In this document: positions 6,649-13,287 of the stretch, in pieces
Layout of the letters: every line of letters starts with the position of its first letter
How positions within the stretch are numbered: position 1 is the first letter of the stretch
NCBI GenBank assembly: GCA_947253135.1
Contig: CAMXYS010000011.1
Coordinates: 1 to 22,041 of the forward strand
Source: an uncultured Clostridia bacterium
GTDB lineage: Bacteria > Bacillota > Clostridia > Saccharofermentanales > Fastidiosipilaceae
DNA length: 22,041 nt
Direction: 5' to 3'
Notes under the pieces: model-generated
Seen by the model: the letters and a program-made list of their open reading frames with translations, nothing else
The model's database searches: none
Told to the model about the DNA's origin: nothing
Position numbers and translations under genes: made by a program

Positions 6649-6672
6649 TATAGGTTAATAAAGGAGCATCTT

Positions 6673-7326
6673 ATGCAAAGTGTTTTAATTATAGGTATGG
6701 GCCGCTTTGGCAGGCATATGGCCATGCAATTTCAAAAGATGGACGCTGAGGTCCTGGGGGTTGATTCAGCAGAAGAACGAATCAACGAGGTCATGAACAT
6801 CGTTGACGACTCCTGCATTGGTGACGCCACCAATGAGGAGTTTTTAAAAAGCCTGGGGGTGGGCAATTTCGACCTCTGTGTGGTGGCCATCGGAACCGAC
6901 TTTCAAAGTTCGCTGGAAACCACCTCTCTGCTGAAAGAACTGGGCGCTAAGCTGGTTTTATCCCGTGCCTCGCGCGATGTCCAGGCCAAATTCCTGCTGC
7001 GAAACGGGGCGGATGCCATTGTTTATCCGGAGCGGATGATGGCCGCTTGGGCGGCTATCCGCTATAGTTCAACCAACATTTTTGATTTCACCGCCCTCAA
7101 TGAAAACTACGGCATCTACGAAGTGGCCACCCCCGAAAAATGGGTCGGCCGCACAGTTGGGGAATTGGATATCCGCCGCAAGCATAATATCAATATTTTG
7201 GCCTTTAAAGACGGTGAACAGCTGGTCATGGATATTTCTCACACCAGCACCTTTAATCCTGCCCAACACCTGCTCGTGCTGGGCGCACATGAAGCGGTCG
7301 AAAAAACCTTTCACTTAGAAGGTTAA
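6673..7326 (+). CDS. ktrA: KtrA, RCK-domain regulatory subunit of K+ uptake
   Basis: This 217-residue cytosolic gating ring subunit fits the normal length for single-RCK KtrA. The RCK_N Rossmann domain has VLIIGMGRFGRH (4-15) with the GxGxxG nucleotide motif, the acidic residue ending strand 2 (D31) and IGDAT (49-53). The RCK_C domain occupies about 140-217. KtrA proteins bind ATP/ADP, and many also bind cyclic-di-AMP through RCK_C, to open or close KtrB. AAAGGAGC ends about 6 bases before the ATG. The C-terminus is HLEG followed by TAA. The last four codons plus stop are repeated twice more downstream in the same frame, giving three in-phase stops. The gene faces the convergent lipoprotein gene. 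Confidence 0.93.
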   Translation: MQSVLIIGMGRFGRHMAMQFQKMDAEVLGVDSAEERINEVMNIVDDSCIGDATNEEFLKSLGVGNFDLCVVAIGTDFQSSLETTSLLKELGAKLVLSRASRDVQAKFLLRNGADAIVYPERMMAAWAAIRYSSTNIFDFTALNENYGIYEVATPEKWVGRTVGELDIRRKHNINILAFKDGEQLVMDISHTSTFNPAQHLLVLGAHEAVEKTFHLEG

Positions 7327-7358
7327 AACTTAGAAGGTTAAAACTTAGAAGGTTAAAA
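7314..7358 (+). repeat. 15-base tandem repeat, three perfect copies across the ktrA stop codon
   Basis: CTTAGAAGGTTAAAA occurs at 7314-7328, 7329-7343 and 7344-7358 without a mismatch. In the ktrA frame each copy reads Leu-Glu-Gly-stop-Asn, so the gene ends in three in-frame TAA codons 15 bases apart. Confidence 0.97.
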
Positions 7359-7393
7359 CAAGGCCGGCGACAGGATTGCAGCTGCCGTCGGCC
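7353..7393 (-). terminator. Rho-independent terminator of the lipoprotein gene
   Basis: On the minus strand a stem running from GGCCGACGGCAG to CTGTCGCCGGCC (7393-7362) forms with one G-T pair and one mismatch, followed by TTGTTTTAA. The hairpin lies between convergent ktrA and the lipoprotein gene. The T-run is present only for minus-strand transcripts, although it might also stop ktrBA transcripts weakly. Confidence 0.7.
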
Positions 7394-7415
7394 AAATACA
7401 GCCACAGGGTCCCGG

Positions 7416-7991
7416 CTATTCGATTGTAACAACACACTGCAGAGGAATTTCCTCAACGGGCTCGCCGCTCGCCGAGCTCGCATTGTCGGCAGACTTGACG
7501 GAAGGGAAGTATCCGTAAGTGAAGCGGTAAATTTCCCCCGGCTCGGCATAGTTAAGGCAATCTTCCTCAAACACAAACGCTTGACCGGGGTCAACCGGGA
7601 TACCGACAGCCGCAAAAACAACCGGATTTTCAGAGTGTGTAAAGTCAGTCAAGTCGACTTCTTCCCAGCCCCGCTCCTGCTTGCGTTCGAGCTTGAACCG
7701 GTAGCCGGTTGTAATCTGTTCTGAAGATTTATTCTTGAGGGTGATCTGAATTTTTTCAGTTCCCCTCGCATAAACTGACGGTGCTGTGAGCTCGACTTCA
7801 CCTGTTACTTCCGTCGGCAAAACTTCAGTCAAACCGGGGGTAGTCGTCAGCTCAGCCGGCGGGGCAGCAGTGGTGACAGCCGTTGTCCCGCCGGCTTCTT
7901 CCGACTCTTTATTGCTTGTTTGGCAAGCTGCTAAGGCCAAGGCCGACAACAAGGCGGCGCAAATAATAAGAAACTGCTTCTTCATGGTCAT
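7416..7991 (-). CDS. Lipoprotein with C-terminal immunoglobulin-like domain
   Basis: This is a 191-residue secreted protein. MTMKKQFLIICAALLSALALAAC is a lipoprotein signal peptide with lipobox L20-A-A-C23, so the mature protein should be lipidated on Cys23 and anchored on the outer face of the membrane. A Thr/Ala/Glu/Pro-rich linker (about 24-62) leads to a beta-rich domain (about 65-190) with IQITLKNKSSEQITTGYRFKLERKQERGWEEV and, later, VDPGQAFVFEEDCLNYAEPGEIYRFTYGY. This pattern resembles the Big_14-type bacterial Ig-like domain seen in Bacillota lipoproteins; the family call is from memory of the motif pattern. No enzymatic motif is visible. The ATG at 7991 is preferred over the one at 7985 because GAGGG lies 6 bases upstream. 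It is monocistronic and convergent with ktrA. Confidence 0.8.
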   Translation of the reverse strand: MTMKKQFLIICAALLSALALAACQTSNKESEEAGGTTAVTTAAPPAELTTTPGLTEVLPTEVTGEVELTAPSVYARGTEKIQITLKNKSSEQITTGYRFKLERKQERGWEEVDLTDFTHSENPVVFAAVGIPVDPGQAFVFEEDCLNYAEPGEIYRFTYGYFPSVKSADNASSASGEPVEEIPLQCVVTIE

Positions 7992-8206
7992 TTCTCTCCC
8001 TCTTAGCTTTGCTGACTCAGCCGACAGCAGACTACACCCTCATCCTGCCTTTTTTATCCATTTCCTTCTACCCGAAGTGTGCCATAGTCCACTGCGGCCT
8101 TCAATCAATTGTCTACGGGAACCTTTCTTGACCGAATCCATTTTCTTATTAATTTTTTTTAGAAATCACAACCTGCCAATCTTGATCGCACCCTTATCAC
8201 TTATAC

Positions 8207-8234
8207 TGATATAATGATGTAAAGCAATTTTACA
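8207..8234 (+). promoter_or_regulatory. Extended -10 promoter with downstream palindrome for the AIM24-family gene
   Basis: TGATATAAT places TG one base before a perfect TATAAT (8210-8215). Directly after it TGTAAA (8218-8223) and TTTACA (8229-8234) form a perfect 6-base inverted repeat with a 5-base spacer, spanning the expected start site near 8222. The position suits a repressor operator; the binding protein is unknown. Confidence 0.55.
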
Positions 8235-8262
8235 GCTGTCTGCACCTTCCGGGAGGTCTACA

Positions 8263-8943
8263 ATGTACACACTTAATCATGAAATCCAGGGCGGTAATTT
8301 ACCGGTTTTAATATCCTACCCGCAAAACGGACAAACAGTCTATGCGGAATCCGGGGCTATGAGTTGGATGTCTCCGAATATGCAGATGGAGACAGCGGCC
8401 GGCGGCATCGGCAAGGCCTTCTCCCGCCTGATCACCCGGGAGAATATGTTTTTAAATTTCTACACTCCGCAAGGAGGGCCGGGCCTGTTGGCCATATCTT
8501 CTAACCTGCCGGGCAGTATTTTGCCAATTGAGATGGATGGCAGCCGGGGCTTTATTTTACAAAAATCCAGTTTTTTGGCAGCGACGACAGAAATTCAACA
8601 TGAGCTATATTTTCAAAGAAAATTAGGAGCCGGTTTCTTTGGCGGCGAAGGCTTTGTACTGCAGCGGTTTTTCGGTCGAGGAACCCTGTTTGTAGAAGTT
8701 GACGGCCACGCCTGGTCTTGTTATTTACAAGCCGGTGAACAAATCGTTGTCGACACCGGTTACATGGCCATGATGGATGACACCTGCACAATGGACATCC
8801 GCCAGGTCCCCGGCCTGAAAAACAAACTGCTGGGCGGGGAAGGTTTTTTTAACACAGTCATCACCGGACCGGGCAATGTGACCTTGCAAACACACCCGGC
8901 TGTCAAATTAGTTGCGGCCCTACCTTTCCCGGCGCACTCATAA
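8263..8943 (+). CDS. AIM24 / TIGR00266 family protein
   Basis: This is a 226-residue protein of the AIM24 family (PF01987, TIGR00266). It forms a beta-rich barrel-like fold with many Gly turns. Visible family features are the opening YTLNHEIQGGNLPVLISYPQNGQTVYAESGAMSWMS (about 2-37), the ITRENMFLNFYTPQGGPGLLAISSNLPGSILPIEM block, GGEGFVLQRFFGRGTLFVEVDG (about 126-147) and LLGGEGFFNTVITGPGNVTLQT near the C-terminus. There is no signal peptide or transmembrane segment. Bacterial members have no settled biochemical role; the yeast namesake is a mitochondrial inner-membrane organiser. GGGAGG ends 6 bases before the ATG. The gene has its own promoter with a palindrome at the start site and ends in a shared bidirectional terminator, so it is a single-gene unit. 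Confidence 0.9.
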   Translation: MYTLNHEIQGGNLPVLISYPQNGQTVYAESGAMSWMSPNMQMETAAGGIGKAFSRLITRENMFLNFYTPQGGPGLLAISSNLPGSILPIEMDGSRGFILQKSSFLAATTEIQHELYFQRKLGAGFFGGEGFVLQRFFGRGTLFVEVDGHAWSCYLQAGEQIVVDTGYMAMMDDTCTMDIRQVPGLKNKLLGGEGFFNTVITGPGNVTLQTHPAVKLVAALPFPAHS

Positions 8944-8989
8944 AAACAGCCGGTGTAAGTACAACCGACCGTTAAATCAAGAATAGCAA

Positions 8990-9020
8990 AAAGGGGGCCG
9001 TTACTTTGCCGGTCCCCTTT
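8990..9020. terminator. Bidirectional terminator between the AIM24-family and GlmU-like genes
   Basis: AAAGGGGGCCG (8990-9000) pairs along its full 11 bases, with one G-T pair, with CGGTCCCCTTT (9010-9020) around a 9-base loop. On the minus strand the stem is followed by TTTTTGC; on the plus strand it ends in CCCCTTT. The two flanking genes converge on it. Confidence 0.85.
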
Positions 9021-9067
9021 CACATTTCACTAGCTTCCTGCTCCTGCACAAGGCTGACAGGCGACGG

Positions 9068-9823
9068 TCAACCTTGCTCTGACTCAACCTGCAGCAACTC
9101 GCTCACAAAATCCAAGTCTGCCTGTGTATTGACCCCAATTCCTTCAGCCTCTCCGGTCGTCGGGTAGATGCCGATGCGGCCACCTTGCTCGCGGATAAAG
9201 GCGGGTACATCCGTCAAATAGTATTCACCCTGAGCATTGTTATTTTGGAGCTGTTTCAACCCGGCCAACAGCAACTTGGCATCAAAGACATAGACGCCTG
9301 CATTTAACTCCGTAATCTTTTTTTGCTCCGGCGTGCAGTCCTTGTCTTCCACCACCCGGTCAAAATTGCCGGCCTCGTCTCTTAGAATGCGCCCATACTT
9401 CATGTCCTTATCACTGATATAAGCCAACATTGTGCAGGCATTTCCGTCTTTTTCGTGGGCGGCAAAGAGCCCCTCATAGGTAGACTGACGAATTAAAGGC
9501 ATGTCACCGTAACAAATCAAAACGGCGCCCTCAAAGTCAGCCAGCTCCGGCGCCGCCATTTGCACCGCATGGCCGGTACCCAGCTGTTCTGTCTGCTCGA
9601 CAAAGTGATAACTCGGGCCGACTGCCTCCCTTACCAAGTCACCCTTATAGCCGACGACCACCACTGTATCCGCCGGCGGAACAAAGGCCGTTTTGCCCAG
9701 CACCCAGGCTAGGAGTGGCCGCCCGGCCGCCTCCCTTAACACCTTGGGCAAGTCTGATAATTCCGACTGCAACCGCGTCCCCTTACCGGCCGCTAAAACA
9801 ACTGCTTTGCGCTGCTCTCCCAT
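9068..9823 (-). CDS. GlmU-type NTP transferase domain protein lacking the acetyltransferase domain
   Basis: This 251-residue protein matches only the N-terminal uridyltransferase half of GlmU. Seen in order: VVLAAGKGTRL (8-18) for NTP binding, K27 in LPKVL, EQTEQLGTGHAV (76-87), CYGDMPL with metal-binding D107, KYGRILRD, ELNAGVYVFD (172-181), NNAQGEYYLTDV (195-206) and GIGVNTQADL (228-237). The left-handed beta-helix (hexapeptide) domain of about 200 residues that makes N-acetylglucosamine 1-phosphate in full GlmU is absent; the stop follows normally with a strong terminator, so this looks like a natural short form. It may make UDP-GlcNAc from GlcNAc-1-P, or use another sugar phosphate. AAGAGG about 8 bases before the ATG supports the start. 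It is 29 bases downstream of the ArsD-like gene and probably co-transcribed. Confidence 0.85.
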   Translation of the reverse strand: MGEQRKAVVLAAGKGTRLQSELSDLPKVLREAAGRPLLAWVLGKTAFVPPADTVVVVGYKGDLVREAVGPSYHFVEQTEQLGTGHAVQMAAPELADFEGAVLICYGDMPLIRQSTYEGLFAAHEKDGNACTMLAYISDKDMKYGRILRDEAGNFDRVVEDKDCTPEQKKITELNAGVYVFDAKLLLAGLKQLQNNNAQGEYYLTDVPAFIREQGGRIGIYPTTGEAEGIGVNTQADLDFVSELLQVESEQG

Positions 9824-9852
9824 CTCACACCTCTTTTCTGACTCGCCCGGTT

Positions 9853-10305
9853 TCAGTTGCCGCAGCCTGAGCAGTTGGCACAGCCACCGGAGCTACAGCC
9901 CGACTCCATCGCCGTTTTTAAATCTTCTCTGATCTGAGCCAATTCCGTCTCCGTCATCGGCAACAGTTCCGCCTCTAAATCGGGCTCTTCTAAAAATTCA
10001 ATCCATTCAGCCAAGGTCGGATAGCGCCCCGTCATCACCAATTCGTCATTTACGCACACAGCTGGGAAACCGTCATCACCGGATTGGCGCAACAAGTTGG
10101 CGATCTGACTGTTGTTAATAAAAGCCAGTGGATTATCAAACAAATTATGGCGCACTAAAACATGTCCGGCGGCTGCCAAAGTTTTTTGCACAGAGGCCGT
10201 CAACAGCAATTCTTCGCTGTCATCTTCACCGGTGAGGCCGGAAGGCGTCAACATCCCCGGTTCATACAATTCGATTTTTTTCTCTTTAATTTTTTGAATA
10301 TCCAT
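9853..10305 (-). CDS. ArsD-like thioredoxin-fold protein without the N-terminal metal-binding cysteines
   Basis: This 150-residue protein aligns with ArsD, the arsenite metallochaperone that hands As(III) to ArsA. IELYEPGMLTPSGLTG (11-26) matches ArsD's xxxFDPAMCCSTGVCG. Next come the NPLAFINNSQIANLL block (58-72) and FPAVCVNDELVMTGRYPTLAEW (80-101), equivalent to ArsD's LPLLLLDGETVMAGRYP. The three conserved ArsD cysteines are replaced by L19, T20 and T25. Instead the C-terminus, after a helical acidic extension (about 107-135), ends in a Cys cluster C137-x4-C142-x2-C145-x2-C148. No arsR, arsA, arsB or acr3 lies nearby; the partner downstream is a GlmU-like enzyme. The ATG at 10305 has only a weak upstream site (GAAAAG). 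The same frame continues upstream across a single TAG into a short ORF with a CxxC motif (10315-10362). Function is unknown; metal handling is inferred from the tail. Confidence 0.8.
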   Translation of the reverse strand: MDIQKIKEKKIELYEPGMLTPSGLTGEDDSEELLLTASVQKTLAAAGHVLVRHNLFDNPLAFINNSQIANLLRQSGDDGFPAVCVNDELVMTGRYPTLAEWIEFLEEPDLEAELLPMTETELAQIREDLKTAMESGCSSGGCANCSGCGN

Positions 10306-10314
10306 CTTTTCGAT

Positions 10315-10362
10315 CTAAAACCTTTCTCGGCAATCCAAACAGTTTTCACGCACATCGGACAT
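10315..10362 (-). CDS. 15-residue ORF with CxxC, in frame with the ArsD-like gene across a TAG
   Basis: An ATG at 10362 with AAAAGG 8 bases upstream opens MSDVRENCLDCRERF and ends at TAG (10317-10315). The next codons in the same frame are ATC GAA AAG and then the ATG of the ArsD-like gene. An in-frame TGA lies upstream, so the frame is complete. It could be a translated leader that couples initiation of the downstream gene, an N-terminal extension interrupted by a nonsense mutation, a readthrough arrangement, or chance. Confidence 0.3.
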   Translation of the reverse strand: MSDVRENCLDCRERF

Positions 10363-10413
10363 AAAAACACCTTTTCATTCTAATACATTTGTCGCTTGTT
10401 TTGTATGTCGCTA

Positions 10414-10442
10414 TTGCTGTACAAAAATAAAACCCGTATAAT
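10414..10442 (+). promoter_or_regulatory. Strong sigma-A promoter for the F420 ligase-like gene
   Basis: TTGCTG (10414-10419) and a perfect TATAAT (10437-10442) are separated by exactly 17 bases. The predicted leader is about 60 bases and contains a T-rich AGCC/GGCT hairpin (roughly 10467-10485) just before the GGAGGAG ribosome site. Confidence 0.8.
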
Positions 10443-10511
10443 TCTAAAGTAATCCCGGCCGCTAAAGCCTGGTTTTTTAGGGCTGTAAGCTTTTTGGAGG
10501 AGTTGTTTTAT

Positions 10512-11702
10512 ATGGAACGTAAAGTCGGTACCGTTGTTCGCGGTATTCGGGGTCCAATCATCAACCAAGGAATGGACGTGGCTGAAATCAGTGCGGAATG
10601 TATTCTGACGGCCGCGGCAAGCGAAGGCTACGAAATCCATGACCGCGATGTCATCGCGATCACCGAATCTGTTGTTGCACGCGCTCAAGGAAATTATGTC
10701 AGCATTACAGATATAGCTGCTGATGTGAAGGAGCAAACCGGAGGCGGCACCATCGGCCTCTTGTTTCCGATCCTGAGCCGCAACCGCTTCTCCATCTGCC
10801 TAAAAGGCTTTGCCCAAGCGGCTGCTAAGATTGTACTGCAACTAAGCTACCCGGCAGATGAAGTCGGCAACCACCTCCTGGAGGTAGACGCTCTCTACAA
10901 AAGTACGGTCAACCCTTGGAGTGACACCCTGACGGAAGATGAGTTCCGCCGGCTGTTCGGCCACCCCCTCCATCCTTTTACAGGCATGGACTATGTGAGC
11001 TACTACAAAGAGTTGGTAGAAGAACAGGGTGCTCAGTGCGAAATTATTTTTTCCAACCGCACCGAGGCAATTCTGGACCGGGTCGATACTGTTATTGCCT
11101 GCGATGTGCACACTCGGGCCCACACCAAAGAGGTGCTTAAAAAGGCCGGTGCCAAGCTGGTTTTAGGGATGGACGATATTGTCGCCACGCCCACTTCCGC
11201 CCACGGCTACAATGAAACATACGGCTTACTCGGTTCCAACAAGGCCACCGAAGAAAAGGTCAAACTGTTCCCGCGCGATTGCCAGCCTGTCGTTGAACGG
11301 GTCCGCGACCTAATCTACCGGGCCACCGGCAAGAAGGTAGAAGCCATGATATACGGCGACGGCGCCTTCCGCGACCCCGTGGGTAAGATTTGGGAATTAG
11401 CCGACCCGGTGGTCTCCCCCGCCTACACAGCCGGACTGGAAGGAACCCCCAACGAGCTGAAGCTAAAATACCTGGCCGACAATGACTTTGCCGGCTTATC
11501 ACCGGAGGAACAGGCCAAGGCTATCGAAGAATCGATCCGCAACAAAGACCGACTGGCCAAGGATGCAGCCGTCGCCCAAGGGACTACCCCCCGCCGGTTG
11601 ACAGACCTCTTGGGATCACTGTGTGACCTCACGTCCGGCAGCGGGGACAAGGGAACGCCCTTTATCCATATCCAAGGCTACTTTGATAACTACGCTAACT
11701 AA
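10512..11702 (+). CDS. Coenzyme F420-0:L-glutamate ligase-like protein (CofE/FbiB N-terminal family)
   Basis: This 396-residue protein resembles the F420 gamma-glutamyl ligase family (PF01996), which in methanogens and actinobacteria adds glutamates to coenzyme F420 using GTP. Family-like stretches are VVRGIRGPIINQGMDV near the N-terminus, DRDVIAITESVVARAQGNYV (about 47-66), GTIGLLFPILSRNRFSICLKGFAQ (about 80-103), AHGYNETYGLLGSNKATEEKVKLFPRD (about 234-260) and IYGDGAFRDPVGKIWELADPVVSPAYTAGLEG (about 280-311). Long forms like this one are common in Clostridia that have no other F420 genes, so the true substrate is uncertain. The ATG at 10512 is placed after TTGGAGGAG; an upstream in-frame TTG at 10494 overlaps that ribosome site and is rejected. 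A strong promoter precedes the gene and a strong terminator follows it, so it is monocistronic. Confidence 0.85.
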   Translation: MERKVGTVVRGIRGPIINQGMDVAEISAECILTAAASEGYEIHDRDVIAITESVVARAQGNYVSITDIAADVKEQTGGGTIGLLFPILSRNRFSICLKGFAQAAAKIVLQLSYPADEVGNHLLEVDALYKSTVNPWSDTLTEDEFRRLFGHPLHPFTGMDYVSYYKELVEEQGAQCEIIFSNRTEAILDRVDTVIACDVHTRAHTKEVLKKAGAKLVLGMDDIVATPTSAHGYNETYGLLGSNKATEEKVKLFPRDCQPVVERVRDLIYRATGKKVEAMIYGDGAFRDPVGKIWELADPVVSPAYTAGLEGTPNELKLKYLADNDFAGLSPEEQAKAIEESIRNKDRLAKDAAVAQGTTPRRLTDLLGSLCDLTSGSGDKGTPFIHIQGYFDNYAN

Positions 11703-11756
11703 GGCTAAAACTTTGTAAAAGCTTTTGCATTAAGACTCAAGTAAATTAAATTAAGG

Positions 11757-11797
11757 ATGAAGGCAAGCTACCGGCACGGTGGCCTGCCTTCATTTTA
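11757..11797 (+). terminator. Rho-independent terminator of the F420 ligase-like gene
   Basis: ATGAAGGCA (11757-11765) pairs with TGCCTTCAT (11785-11793). The stem continues past one mismatch with GCTACC against GGTGGC. The T-run TTTTA follows. Confidence 0.88.
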
Positions 11798-11836
11798 TGC
11801 AAGCGAAAAGAAATTAAAGACCGGGGAGGGGTAAAG

Positions 11837-13210
11837 ATGAGTAAAGAGAAAGTTGTAGGGAGCACCAGACTGGGCACTGCCCCTGTGCCGGGCCTGTTAA
11901 TCAAGATGGGGCTACCCATTATCGCCTCGATGTTAATTCAGGCCCTGTATAACATTGTGGACAGTATCTTTGTCGCCCGCCTCGGCCAAACCGCCCTGAA
12001 CGCAGTTTCCCTGGCCTACCCCGTCCAAAATTTGATCGTGGCGGTCGCCTGTGGCATCGGCGTCGGCATCAGCACTAAAGTGTCCCACCAGCTGGGGCGA
12101 AAAGATGAGGGAGCGGCCCGACGCACAGCTGCCCACGGGCTGGTAGCAGCCTTGGCTTGCTGGCTCCTCTTTGCTCTTTTGACCTGGTTTTTAGCCGACC
12201 GCTTCCTGGCCCTCTTTACCGACCGGACTGACACGGTCGCCATGGGCAGTTCCTATCTGCGCATCGTCGGTCTCTGCTCCTTCGGTGTTTTTATCCAGAT
12301 TTTCACCGAGCGCTTGCTCTCTGCCACAGGCCGCAGTATCCATACCATGTGGACTCAACTCAGTGGGGCTGTCATCAACATTATTATGGACCCCCTCCTC
12401 ATTTTCGGGATCGGCCCCTTCCCCCGCCTCGGCGTGACCGGTGCGGCGGTTGCCACCGTTATGGGGCAGATTTTTGGCGCCTTACTCGGCCTCTTTTTAA
12501 ACCATATTGCCAACAAGGACGTCCCTATCAGGCTTCGGGGAACACAGTTTTCGCCGGCTACCTTCCGCAGTATCTTCGGGATCGGTTCGGCCACTATGGT
12601 GATTATGTCCATTTCCTCCGTGACCATAAGCTGCCTGAATGCCATCCTGGCCCCCCTGTCCGTAATCGCCGTCAATATTTTAGGCATCTATCTCAAAGTG
12701 GAAAGCTTTGTCTTTATGCCCTCCTTCGGTATTACCAACGCCCTGGTTCCGATTGTCTCCTATAATTACGGCGCCCGCGACAAAAAAAGGCTACTTGAGG
12801 CGGTCCGGTTTGCCCTCTTAATTTGCTTTTTGATGATGACCTCCGGCATGTTGTTGGTCCAGTTTGGTGCCCACCCTCTCCTGACTCTTTTTAATGCGAC
12901 AGACGAAATGTACCGCTATGGCATGTCCGCCTTGCGCATTATCGCCTGCAGTTTTCCGGTCGCAGCAATCAATGTCGTCATTACTAATGTTTTTCAGGCT
13001 CTGCGCTGGCCCCTCTACAGCATGGCTGCAACCATCACCCGGCAGCTCTTTATCCTCTTGCCTTCAGCTGCCCTCCTGGCTTTTCAATTCGGCCCCGGGG
13101 CTGTCTGGCACGCCTACTGGATAGCCGAGCTGGTCGCCTTGGCTATGATGCTTTTCCTTTACCGCAGAATCTACCGAACCTTGATCCTCCCCCTGCCGGA
13201 CCGGCCGTAA
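11837..13210 (+). CDS. MATE family multidrug/metabolite exporter
   Basis: This 457-residue integral membrane protein has about twelve hydrophobic helices in two pseudo-symmetric halves. MATE features visible are GLPIIASMLIQALYNIVDSIFVARLGQTALNAVSLAYPVQNLI (about 26-68) and, in the second half, MPSFGITNALVPIVSYNYGARDKKRLLEAVRFAL (about 294-327), the positions of the conserved helix-1 and helix-7 motifs. Family members export cationic drugs, dyes or metabolites by sodium or proton antiport; sequence alone does not fix the substrate. The overall look is MepA/DinF-like. GGGGAGGGG sits about 5 bases before the ATG. The terminator of the upstream gene ends about 40 bases earlier, so it needs its own promoter, which I could not identify. 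No regulator such as a MarR or TetR gene is adjacent. Confidence 0.92.
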   Translation: MSKEKVVGSTRLGTAPVPGLLIKMGLPIIASMLIQALYNIVDSIFVARLGQTALNAVSLAYPVQNLIVAVACGIGVGISTKVSHQLGRKDEGAARRTAAHGLVAALACWLLFALLTWFLADRFLALFTDRTDTVAMGSSYLRIVGLCSFGVFIQIFTERLLSATGRSIHTMWTQLSGAVINIIMDPLLIFGIGPFPRLGVTGAAVATVMGQIFGALLGLFLNHIANKDVPIRLRGTQFSPATFRSIFGIGSATMVIMSISSVTISCLNAILAPLSVIAVNILGIYLKVESFVFMPSFGITNALVPIVSYNYGARDKKRLLEAVRFALLICFLMMTSGMLLVQFGAHPLLTLFNATDEMYRYGMSALRIIACSFPVAAINVVITNVFQALRWPLYSMAATITRQLFILLPSAALLAFQFGPGAVWHAYWIAELVALAMMLFLYRRIYRTLILPLPDRP

Positions 13211-13216
13211 AAAGAC

Positions 13217-13249
13217 GAGTGGCCGGCAAAAGTGCCGACCACTCTCTTT
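13217..13249. terminator. Bidirectional terminator between the MATE gene and hpf
   Basis: GAGTGG (13217-13222) pairs with CCACTC (13239-13244), and, inside one mismatch, CGGCA pairs with TGCCG around a short A-rich loop. TCTTTA follows on the plus strand, and GTCTTTTTACGG on the minus strand. The two genes converge here. Confidence 0.88.
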
Positions 13250-13287
13250 ATGTTACTGATAATCACTCTGCAACTATCGGTTAAAAC

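Noticed and set aside
7992..8206. Promoter of the lipoprotein gene (TTGATT with TATGGC on the minus strand)
   Set aside because: The -10 match is too poor to report as a feature; otherwise this stretch holds nothing I can identify.
10494..10511. Upstream TTG start for the F420 ligase-like gene
   Set aside because: The TTG is part of the TTGGAGGAG ribosome site itself; the ATG at 10512 has ideal spacing.
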